Made by a program: the position numbers and the translations under genes
The notes under the pieces: model-generated
What the model was told of the DNA's origin: nothing
Database searches by the model: none
The model's input: only the letters and a program-made list of their open reading frames with translations
DNA from: Alloprevotella tannerae
Lineage (GTDB): Bacteria; Bacteroidota; Bacteroidia; Bacteroidales; Bacteroidaceae
Assembly: GCA_015259125.1 (NCBI GenBank)
Contig: JABZGR010000022.1
Location: forward strand, 1-35,786
Direction: 5' to 3'
DNA length: 35,786 bases
Part shown: positions 1 through 5,816 of the stretch, piece after piece
Position numbering within the stretch: position 1 is the first letter of the stretch
Layout: the number at the start of each line of letters is the position of its first letter

Positions 1-19
1 CAGGGTTGTCGCTCCGCTC

Positions 20-45
20 CAACGCCTGCCCTGCCAAAAGACCAA
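20..45. repeat. Left arm of a 26-bp inverted repeat
   Basis: Positions 20-45 are the reverse complement of 275-300 with 23 of 26 bases identical, the differences all being transitions. The arms enclose 229 bp. The arm runs directly into the palindrome at 42-58. The arrangement resembles the ends of a small non-autonomous element, but I see no target duplication and no transposase, so it may instead be two inverted copies of one dispersed repeat. Confidence 0.6.
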
Positions 46-58
46 GCCTAAGGGCTTG
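42..58. repeat. Dispersed palindromic repeat, copy at 42-58
   Basis: CCAAGCCTAAGGGCTTG can fold with a CAAGCC/GGCTTG stem. The identical 17-mer occurs at 30469-30485 and a one-base-shorter version at 404-419. Flanking bases (a CTTTT-type tract on one side, a GTGAGCTT stretch a little further on the other) are also shared between the 42 and 30469 copies, so this is a repeat family and not a chance match. Confidence 0.7.
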
Positions 59-261
59 CGTTGTGGGGGTGAGCTTTTGCGGTTTGATTTGTACTGCACT
101 CGCTATAAAAGGAAATATATGGTTAACAATTGCACGCCTAAATTCGGGTTCTTTCCGCATTTCTTCAATCCGAAAAGACCTTGATCTCTATTGCTCCCAC
201 CCTATAAATCGCTGGAATCCTCTCAATCTCGCCCAACTATCTCGTACTTCCGTCCACAAAT

Positions 262-276
262 AACCCCATCGGGGTT
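262..276. repeat. Palindrome of the same family
   Basis: AACCCC-ATC-GGGGTT, followed by AGTCTTTTGG. The reverse complement of the 42-58 copy has the same order: a palindrome, then GTCTTTTGG, then an AGGGCAGG stretch. The core sequence differs while the flank is conserved. Confidence 0.5.
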
Positions 277-300
277 AGTCTTTTGGTAGGGCAGGTGTTG
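275..300. repeat. Right arm of the 26-bp inverted repeat
   Basis: Partner of 20-45. It follows immediately after a 6-bp-stem palindrome (AACCCC at 262-267, GGGGTT at 271-276) and is followed by an 8-bp perfect hairpin (GTTGACGC at 297-304, GCGTCAAC at 308-315). Confidence 0.6.
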
Positions 301-341
301 ACGCACGGCGTCAACGCTGTCTCGAGGTATAGGTTAATTGA

Positions 342-357
342 CAACCCCCTAGGGTTG
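342..357. repeat. Palindrome of the same family, shorter flank
   Basis: CAACCC (342-347) pairs with GGGTTG (352-357) and is followed by GTCTTTA, matching the flank of the 262-276 copy before diverging. Confidence 0.5.
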
Positions 358-403
358 GTCTTTAAAAATAAGTTAATGTCCGCCGGCGGAAAGCGTTAGC
401 GGT

Positions 404-419
404 CCAAGCTAAGGGCTTG
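404..419. repeat. Palindromic repeat, one-base-shorter copy
   Basis: CCAAGCTAAGGGCTTG, the 17-mer of 42-58 lacking one C. It is preceded by a CCGCCGGCGG palindrome at 380-389. Confidence 0.6.
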
Positions 420-871
420 TTGTGATGCAGTGAAGTTATTAAGCCTATATAGAGGTGCTTCCTTTTAATACATATCGTTTGGAATTGTTTGCGTGTTAGT
501 TCTTTAACTACTCGATGCTGATTGTTGGCTAATCGGAAAGTTGAAAAGTAAAACTTTGTTGTAAGTAAATATTTTCTTCTCGTATCTAAATAGGCGATAT
601 GAACTTTAGGATTGTTGGCCTTCGCGTATAATGCCTACTTTGTAATATTTGTGATTGCTCAGAGAATTGCTTGTCGAGGTAGGAGTTTACAAACAGTTTT
701 TCAAGTAATCGTTTGAAAAACTAAATACGCTTAAAGTAGCTTAATCATAATGCTTGTTGTGTACTGAATATGAACACTATTTCGTACTATATGTTTCCTG
801 CTTTATTTCAATTAAAAGCATATTTATGAAAATATTGTGCCGAAACACGCAGAATATATTTATGTTTTTAA

Positions 872-879
872 TATATTTG
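872..879 (+). promoter_or_regulatory. Candidate -7 promoter element
   Basis: TATATTTG matches the Bacteroidetes -7 consensus TAnnTTTG. No TTTG is seen at the expected distance upstream, so support is partial. If used, it would give the lipoprotein gene at 1036 a leader of about 150 nt containing the hairpin at 942-971. Confidence 0.3.
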
Positions 880-941
880 GAAAGGTTGGGGTTTCGGTGG
901 CGTCTTTTCTAATTGTCTATATCTGTAAATATGTTTTTGGC

Positions 942-971
942 GGCGCGAAGACTTACTTGTATTTTCGCGCC
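942..971 (+). other. Perfect 8-bp hairpin in the leader of the lipoprotein gene
   Basis: GGCGCGAA (942-949) pairs perfectly with TTCGCGCC (964-971) across a 14-nt loop, 64 bases before the ATG at 1036. No T-tract follows, so it is not a standard terminator. A leader structure is possible. A 64-codon open frame across this region (837-1031) has no recognisable features and was not called. Confidence 0.4.
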
Positions 972-1035
972 CGAACATTGTATTATCCCATAGCTTGTAG
1001 CAATAAAAGATTATTGAAGTGTTTTATATAGCATA

Positions 1036-1998
1036 ATGAAGAAGTTTTACAATTCAACGTTTTCTATCCTATTACTCTTGTGTGGATTGATGGTAAGCTT
1101 TATTGCTTGTAGCAATGACGGGGGCGACGATCCTGCTGACCCTCAGTTGAAAGGTGATTCAATCTTGGTGAGTCTGACGCAGGCATCTCGAGCAAAAGCA
1201 GGTCAGGATCCAAATGGTCTGTTGGTGGGTGATACTATCTATTATAATCTTGTAATAAAGGATCCCAAAGCTCCTGCCGAGGCTGATTATACGATTGCTC
1301 TTGAAAGCGCGGGAAACACGAGCTATCATAGGAGACTTAATCAAGATTTTAAGCTCTTGATAGGTAAGGTAGAGGAAGGTGATACTGTCAAAGATTGGCA
1401 GCAAATCAATGAATTTCCTTATACGATACCGACCCAGGGAAAGTATCAGCTGAAATATGTAACAAAGACACACGGGACATTTATTCATAGCTACAATTTT
1501 CAACGCCGAGTAAATAAAAAACCGAATAGTAAGATTACACACCAATCCATAGGGTTTAATGTTTTGTTTATAGAAATGTGGTATGAGGATTGTACGGTTC
1601 GAAAGCCGGGCGGAGGCCACCATTCGGTCCATCGAAATGATTTCTATTTCAGAATAAAATGCGGTGATTTCGCTACAGATAAGTTGTTTGAGAAGCCTAA
1701 TGGACCTGATTCACCTAACGGCCGAACTTACTCTTTTGAGATATACTATAATAACAATCCTTGCTTTGGAACATTTCAAGGTGGAGAACCGCGCTGCTTC
1801 TTTGAAGGCCCGCAAGAAAAGATAAAGGCACCTGAGGTGGAGAACTTGACCGTGTCTAGTCTTGTTATTAATATCAATACTGGAGATAACACTGCGCCAA
1901 CGATATTCCATTACAAAAATTTGAAGTTGGAAAATCGGAGACCGGATGCACCCAAAAAGAAACAACAAAACAAAGAAAAGTATGAAATTATTCGGTAA
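1036..1998 (+). CDS. Lipoprotein of unknown function
   Basis: A 320-residue protein with a type II signal peptide: basic MKK start, hydrophobic stretch 9-24 and lipobox FIAC with Cys25. The residues after the cysteine are acidic (SNDGGDDPADP). In Bacteroidetes an acidic segment just after the lipid-bearing cysteine is associated with export to the outer face of the outer membrane, so a surface location is inferred. I do not recognise a domain. The body alternates short hydrophobic and polar stretches like a beta-sandwich protein and has several cysteines in the second half. The end is a lysine/glutamine-rich tail. It lies 5' of two CDC-like lipoproteins on the same strand, so a partner, receptor or immunity role is possible but has no direct support. 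Confidence 0.75.
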   Translation: MKKFYNSTFSILLLLCGLMVSFIACSNDGGDDPADPQLKGDSILVSLTQASRAKAGQDPNGLLVGDTIYYNLVIKDPKAPAEADYTIALESAGNTSYHRRLNQDFKLLIGKVEEGDTVKDWQQINEFPYTIPTQGKYQLKYVTKTHGTFIHSYNFQRRVNKKPNSKITHQSIGFNVLFIEMWYEDCTVRKPGGGHHSVHRNDFYFRIKCGDFATDKLFEKPNGPDSPNGRTYSFEIYYNNNPCFGTFQGGEPRCFFEGPQEKIKAPEVENLTVSSLVININTGDNTAPTIFHYKNLKLENRRPDAPKKKQQNKEKYEIIR

Positions 1999-2111
1999 TG
2001 CAGCCTGCGCTCTGTTCTTAGGGCCTTTGAGCTGCAAGTTGTAGCAACACTCCCGGCGGGCCTAAAAAAGGTGATATGAAACTATCGGCTATACGCTTCG
2101 TTCTGCAATAG
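1982..2111 (+). pseudogene. Remnant of a small lipoprotein gene, frameshifted
   Basis: An ATG at 1982, overlapping the end of the preceding gene, opens a 20-codon frame that reads like a lipoprotein signal peptide (MKLFGNAACALFLGPLSC) and stops at 2042. In the next frame, from 2037, the sequence continues as SCSNTPGGPKKGDMKLS and stops at 2109. Joined by one frameshift the two halves make a signal peptide with the usual C-S-x linker. The DNA around 1999-2055 also resembles the signal-peptide region of the two lipoproteins that follow. It could be a decayed third paralog, a degraded separate lipoprotein or chance. Confidence 0.35.
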
Positions 2112-2166
2112 ATGGACGTAAAATAGAAATAAAGACAACTTACACTGAATCCAATAAAATTTTTAA
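2101..2166 (+). promoter_or_regulatory. Conserved 66-nt leader, copy 1
   Basis: The 66 bases before the ATG at 2167 match the 66 bases before the ATG at 3395 at 64 positions. Conservation at equal distance from both start codons implies the two paralogs share promoter and translation signals. I see no TAnnTTTG element inside it, so the promoter type is unclear. Confidence 0.6.
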
Positions 2167-3300
2167 ATGATGAAAAAGTTAATAAACAAAGTGGCAGGCT
2201 ATTGCAGCCTTGCTCTGCTCTTTCCGCTTTTAGCGGCTTGTAGTAGCGATTCTCCTTCAGGACCGTATAAGGATCTCAAACAGGTGAATTTCCCGCAAGA
2301 GAAAAGCGAGGTCTTGGAAACGATCCCTACAGATCAAATTGTTGATGGCTACAATCAGTTGCTCGAAGTCTATACTGTGCAGGAAACGCTTGACCCCATT
2401 TCAACAGTAGAGCGCGAAACGGCTAATTCCATCTTCCCGGGTGTGCTGCTTTATGGTGAGTTCTTTATGCAAGGCGAGCTGAAGTCGTTTGCGCCGGTTA
2501 AGCCGGTAAAGCGTCCGCTGACTTTGCAGGTTTCTGCAGATAAATCTTTTAATCTGCAGTCGCTTCCGTTTAAGGAAGAGGTGACAGCTTGCATCAAACA
2601 GACGTTGCCTGATGCGTATCAAGACGTTTACAGTCAAAAGAAAGCGTGGGATTATATCGACATCTCGGCAGTAGATATGACTACGGCAGAGAGTTGCAAT
2701 AAAATCTTCCACAACTTCCGTTTGAAGGCTGCTTTGGATAACTGGTTGGAGCGCGCCTTCGGATTGTATGAAAAAGAGTATCGTGCAAAGGGTCCGCATT
2801 ATGTAGCTCTCAAAGTGCGTCAAAAGTTCTTCAGCGTGTCACTTCCGGCTGTTCGTCCGGCAGATTGGGGCGAGCTGACCGACGTAGGAACTTACGAGCC
2901 TATTTACGTGAGCGATGTAGACTACGGGCGAGAAATCAATCTCGTTGTTCGCACAGAAATGCGCGGAAAGGAGTTTGAAGAACTCTTCCGTAAGGCGCTT
3001 CAGACGCGTATGGATCCTAAGTCGCACGGCTTATACGATCAAGAAAAGGAAAAGCTCGACAAGATGTTGCAGTCCGGCGAGATATCGGTAGCTATCAACC
3101 AAGGCCCCAAAAGTAATTACGTTAGCATTTCTCGTTATCAAACGCTTTGGGACTTCTTGGATATGCCTTCGGCAGCTGAATTCTTTGAGTATTGCACGCC
3201 GATTGCTTACAAAGTGAAGGCTGTGCGCGATAATCATCCTATCGTCGTGCGTGCTTCTCACACTGAGCAGCGCTTAATCAAGGGCGAAAAAGCGAAATAA
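2167..3300 (+). CDS. CDC-like (thiol-activated cytolysin family) lipoprotein, copy 1
   Basis: A 377-residue lipoprotein with lipobox LAAC and Cys25. From memory of classical cholesterol-dependent cytolysins, the order of conserved blocks agrees: FPG at 90-92 followed by KRPLTLQV at 115-122 (cytolysins: YPGA...KR...IHIDLPG); VRQKFFSVSL at 217-226 (cytolysins: KQIFYTVS); YVSDVDYGREINL at 247-259 then an E/F-rich helix (cytolysins: VSNVAYGRTIYV); and PIAYKVKAVRDN at 345-356 (cytolysins: PISYTSVFLKDN). The protein stops about 20 residues later, where domain 4 (undecapeptide and cholesterol-recognition loops) would begin, so the pore-forming core is present without the usual membrane-binding domain. 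Lipidation may replace domain 4 as the anchor. The family call is by eye; activity is not shown. Confidence 0.75.
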   Translation: MMKKLINKVAGYCSLALLFPLLAACSSDSPSGPYKDLKQVNFPQEKSEVLETIPTDQIVDGYNQLLEVYTVQETLDPISTVERETANSIFPGVLLYGEFFMQGELKSFAPVKPVKRPLTLQVSADKSFNLQSLPFKEEVTACIKQTLPDAYQDVYSQKKAWDYIDISAVDMTTAESCNKIFHNFRLKAALDNWLERAFGLYEKEYRAKGPHYVALKVRQKFFSVSLPAVRPADWGELTDVGTYEPIYVSDVDYGREINLVVRTEMRGKEFEELFRKALQTRMDPKSHGLYDQEKEKLDKMLQSGEISVAINQGPKSNYVSISRYQTLWDFLDMPSAAEFFEYCTPIAYKVKAVRDNHPIVVRASHTEQRLIKGEKAK

Positions 3301-3328
3301 AAAGCTGTTTCAAAGTTTTTGTGTAATG

Positions 3329-3394
3329 TTCTGCAATAGATGGACGTAAAATAGAAATAAAGACAACTTACACTTAATCCAATAAAATTTTCAA
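3329..3394 (+). promoter_or_regulatory. Conserved 66-nt leader, copy 2
   Basis: Duplicate of 2101-2166 with two substitutions. It begins directly after the copied 3' tail of the first gene, marking the junction of a tandem duplication at about 3327/3328. Confidence 0.6.
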
Positions 3395-4549
3395 ATGATG
3401 AAAGTGTCAATAAAGAAAATAGCAGGCTATTGCAGCCTTACCCTGCTCTTTCCGCTTTTAGCGGCTTGTAGCAGTGACTCTCCTCCCGAACCGTATAAGG
3501 ATCTCAAACAGGTAAATTTCCCGCAAGAGAAGAGTACGGTATTGTTAACGAAGCCTACAGATCACATTGTTGATGGCTACAATCAGTTGCTTGAAGTCTA
3601 TACTGTGCAGGAAACGCTTGACCCCATTTCTACCATAGATGGGCTGTCGGTGAATAGAGGGATAGCGTTTGGTTTCCATCCCGGATTACCGCTGAACGGA
3701 GACGACTTTATGAAAGCGAAGCTGGAGCGAGTTTACAATGATATGCCTTCTTCATCATTTACGTTCACCTTACAGCTTCCTGCCAATAGGTATGATAAAA
3801 TACAGCTGCCTACCCCGGATAAGAAGGGTCTGGATGACAGTTTGCGCGTGATACTGCAAGCGAAAGCTGAAGACACATATAAAGAAAATGAGGCCATGAA
3901 CTATATCGATCTCTTCGCGACAGACGTGACCACGGCTGAGAGTTGCAATCAGGTCTTCAACAAATTCTGTTCTAAAACAGTCTTAGACAACTGGTTAATG
4001 AACGCTTTCGGACTTAATGAGAGTTTATACCGTGCCTATGGACCACATTATGTGGCGCTCAAAGTGCGTCAGAAGTTCTTTAGCGTTTCGCTTCAGCCTG
4101 TGCGTCCTGCTGATTGGGGCAAGTTGAAGGATCTCGGCGCTTACGAGCCCCTTTACGTGAGCGACGTAGACTACGGACGTGAACTGAACCTCGTTGCTCG
4201 TACGGATATGAGCGCCGAACAATTCAAAGACTTGTTCCAAAAGGCTCTGCAGGCGAGTATGGATCCTAAATCGGGCCGCAAATACGATCAAGAAAGAAAG
4301 AAGCTCGACAAGATGTTGACAGAGAAAAAGATCTCTGTCGTCATCAATCAAGGCGAGAAAAATCCTTTTAGCGGTATTTCAAGCTATACAGCGCTTTTGG
4401 ACTTCTTGCGTATTCCTTCGGCAGCTGAATTCTTGGACTATTGCACGCCGATTGCTTACAAAGTGAAGGCTATGCGCGATAATCGTCCTATCGTCGTGCG
4501 TGCTTCTCACACTGAGCAGCGATTGATCAAGGGCGAAAAAGCGAAATAA
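3395..4549 (+). CDS. CDC-like (thiol-activated cytolysin family) lipoprotein, copy 2
   Basis: A 384-residue paralog of the preceding gene, with the same lipobox (LAAC, Cys25). Conserved blocks: HPG at 95-97, VRQKFFSVSL at 223-232, YVSDVDYGRELNL at 254-266 and PIAYKVKAMRDN at 352-363. It too ends before domain 4. The first 80 residues and the region after about 170 are very similar to copy 1, while residues about 81-170 differ strongly in sequence and length. Two paired cytolysin-like proteins could act as a two-part pore former, as described (from memory) for long and short CDC-like proteins of Elizabethkingia, or be redundant. A perfect-stem terminator follows at 4579. Confidence 0.75.
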   Translation: MMKVSIKKIAGYCSLTLLFPLLAACSSDSPPEPYKDLKQVNFPQEKSTVLLTKPTDHIVDGYNQLLEVYTVQETLDPISTIDGLSVNRGIAFGFHPGLPLNGDDFMKAKLERVYNDMPSSSFTFTLQLPANRYDKIQLPTPDKKGLDDSLRVILQAKAEDTYKENEAMNYIDLFATDVTTAESCNQVFNKFCSKTVLDNWLMNAFGLNESLYRAYGPHYVALKVRQKFFSVSLQPVRPADWGKLKDLGAYEPLYVSDVDYGRELNLVARTDMSAEQFKDLFQKALQASMDPKSGRKYDQERKKLDKMLTEKKISVVINQGEKNPFSGISSYTALLDFLRIPSAAEFLDYCTPIAYKVKAMRDNRPIVVRASHTEQRLIKGEKAK

Positions 4550-4578
4550 AGAGCTGTTTCAAAGTTTTTGTGTAATAG

Positions 4579-4621
4579 GAGTGATACAGGCAAGAATTTC
4601 CTCGCCTGTATCACTCTTTTT
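4579..4621 (+). terminator. Rho-independent terminator of the CDC-like locus
   Basis: A perfect 13-bp stem (GAGTGATACAGGC at 4579-4591 with GCCTGTATCACTC at 4604-4616), a 12-nt loop, then five T residues. It lies 30 bases after the second paralog's stop codon. Confidence 0.85.
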
Positions 4622-4624
4622 AGT

Positions 4625-4757
4625 AAAGACGCTCCGATCGTTAGGACAATGTCAACTTATTCAAAGACAACCTGCCCGCGCCTAGCAGGTTGTCTGCTTA
4701 TAGTTCTGTGAAAAAAGGCGCGTCCTAATTCCTTTCTGATCGGGCGTCTTTATTTTT
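4625..4757 (+). other. Nested inverted-repeat structure, possible structured RNA or compound terminator
   Basis: Three nested stems: outer AAAGACGC-T-CCGATC (4625-4639, one bulged T) with GATCGGGCGTCTTT (4738-4751); middle TTAGGAC (4641-4647) with GTCCTAA (4722-4728); inner perfect 11-bp AGACAACCTGC (4665-4675) with GCAGGTTGTCT (4685-4695). The outer stem runs into a T-rich stretch ending about 4757. On the RNA level this folds into one large arm. It follows a complete terminator, so it is not needed to end the lipoprotein transcript. A separate small RNA or a bidirectional insulator are options. Confidence 0.55.
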
Positions 4758-5224
4758 ATGAATCTCTTGCCTCCGGTGAGTCGTTGCTTTTGCTAAGTCT
4801 TTAGTCTCTGTTTTCACTTTGTCGTTATTGAGTTGTAGGCTGATGCGATGTGCAATTCTATGAAATGTGAAGTAGAAGACTGCAAGGAAGTTGTCGTTCT
4901 ATTAGGCCTTTTGGCAAAAATATGGAGATTAAATATAAAATGCAACTAATTGGATGATTATTTCGTGTAAAATTGATGTTTTTCAACCTTTGATAGTCTT
5001 TAAGCCTAAAAGTAGGGCATTCTGATTGAGCCGCAAGTAAATCAGTAGACAACTCTACGAGCGCATAGCCTTTCGCACGTTTTACGAAGAGGCGTAAAAG
5101 GCTGTTTTTTACAATTCGCCCACAAATTATTTCACTCATCACTTTTGGATTCTCCACGTTTCAAGCCTTCATTTAGGTCGCTTCTGTAAAGACTTTTACC
5201 GCATCCTATCCCCCTTAAAATTTG

Positions 5225-5342
5225 CTTAGGAGTAAGTTAAAACTTTCTCCTAAGAGAGGAAAAATTGTCTTAGGAGAAAATTTTAATTTTCTCCTAAGAA
5301 AGTTTTAACTTTCACCTAAGATAATTTTTAGTTGCTTAGGCC
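5225..5342. repeat. Six-unit 22-bp-phased array of CTTAGGAG / CTCCTAAG
   Basis: An 8-bp motif starts at 5225, 5247, 5269, 5291, 5313 and 5335, exactly 22 bp apart: CTTAGGAG, CTCCTAAG, CTTAGGAG, CTCCTAAG, CACCTAAG, CTTAGGCC. The second orientation is the reverse complement of the first. The 14-bp spacers are A/T-rich and partly related. Units pair into hairpins; 5268-5282 and 5285-5299 form a perfect 15-bp stem. A 22-bp step (about two helical turns) puts every motif on one DNA face and is not a multiple of three, so this is not a peptide repeat. It lacks CRISPR features (repeats too short, spacers not unique-length foreign-like DNA). Confidence 0.85.
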
Positions 5343-5766
5343 GATTGATAATCAGGTGTTTACAAAATCAATTTTATCCCTTATGGGTGCACGGTCTGTC
5401 TGTGCGGTATGTTTTTTGCGTAAATATTTTTCATCTTTAAGCGTTAAGCGCCGATCGCGCCTTGCATAGAGTTTTATGCCAAGCAAGCGAGTGCACTTTA
5501 TGCGATGTGTAGCTTGAAAATAGTTTTAGCTCAGGAAAGGTATCTGCTTTGTGGTAGTTTTAGGCGCTAAAAACGTATTGTCGTGCATCTTTCCGCAAGT
5601 TGCGACTGAGACCTGCGGCGGTCGATTCGCAGATGCAGAAGTATGATAATCTTTGACAATGAACCCCTTGCAATAGGATTATTTTCGGAGAGTTCAGCAT
5701 AAGCGTGCGATTGTAGTTGCAGAGGTTTTTCCTTGGCGCAGGATAGGGGGAATTTATTCTTTATAT

Positions 5767-5797
5767 TTTGCCTTTTGCGGTTTTCGCCGTACATTTG
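5767..5797 (+). promoter_or_regulatory. Bacteroidetes-type promoter of the parE-coaD operon
   Basis: TTTG at 5767-5770 and TACATTTG at 5790-5797, 19 bases apart, match the -33/-7 pattern. The predicted start near 5803 lies downstream of two earlier in-frame ATGs (5733 and 5799) and just upstream of the ATG at 5817, so it decides that start. Confidence 0.7.
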
Positions 5798-5816
5798 CAT
5801 GTTAAATAACGAATTG

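Larger units (their letters stand above)
1..835. other. Gene-poor left end with palindromic repeats
   Basis: I find no convincing gene here. An 85-codon open frame at 6-263 has no recognisable domain and overlaps repeats, so I do not call it. What is visible is a cluster of short palindromes in the first 420 bases, listed separately, followed by A/T-rich DNA from about 420 to 835 in which I see nothing definite. The density of degenerate repeats suggests a decayed mobile or repetitive region. Confidence 0.5.
2100..4576 (+). repeat. Tandem duplication of a leader-gene-tail unit
   Basis: Unit 1 spans 2100-3327 and unit 2 spans 3328-4576. Both begin GTTCTGCAATAGATGG and both end with CTGTTTCAAAGTTTTTGTG followed by TAAT. 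Similarity covers leader, gene and short 3' tail and is lost outside, so a whole transcription unit was duplicated in tandem. Confidence 0.85.
4622..5766. other. Long gene-poor stretch with structured elements and a 22-bp array
   Basis: No gene is called across more than 1.1 kb. The stretch holds the nested inverted repeat at 4625-4757, an A/T-rich segment, the phased motif array at 5225-5342 and then the promoter of the next operon. A 99-codon minus-strand open frame at 4858-5157 has no recognisable domain and is probably not a gene. The rest shows nothing I can name. Confidence 0.5.

Noticed and set aside
837..1031. 64-codon open frame ahead of the first lipoprotein
   Set aside because: It has no recognisable feature, covers a hairpin and a possible promoter, and its composition matches the surrounding non-coding DNA.
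4858..5157. 99-codon minus-strand open frame
   Set aside because: No domain, no promoter on that strand; it is more likely part of a non-coding element and is only discussed as a finding.
5225..5342. CRISPR array
   Set aside because: The repeated motif is 8 bp and alternates orientation, spacers are 14 bp and related to each other, and there are no cas genes nearby.
5733..5816. N-terminal extension of the GNAT-like protein
   Set aside because: The promoter elements lie inside this stretch and the family's normal N-terminus begins at the ATG at 5817.
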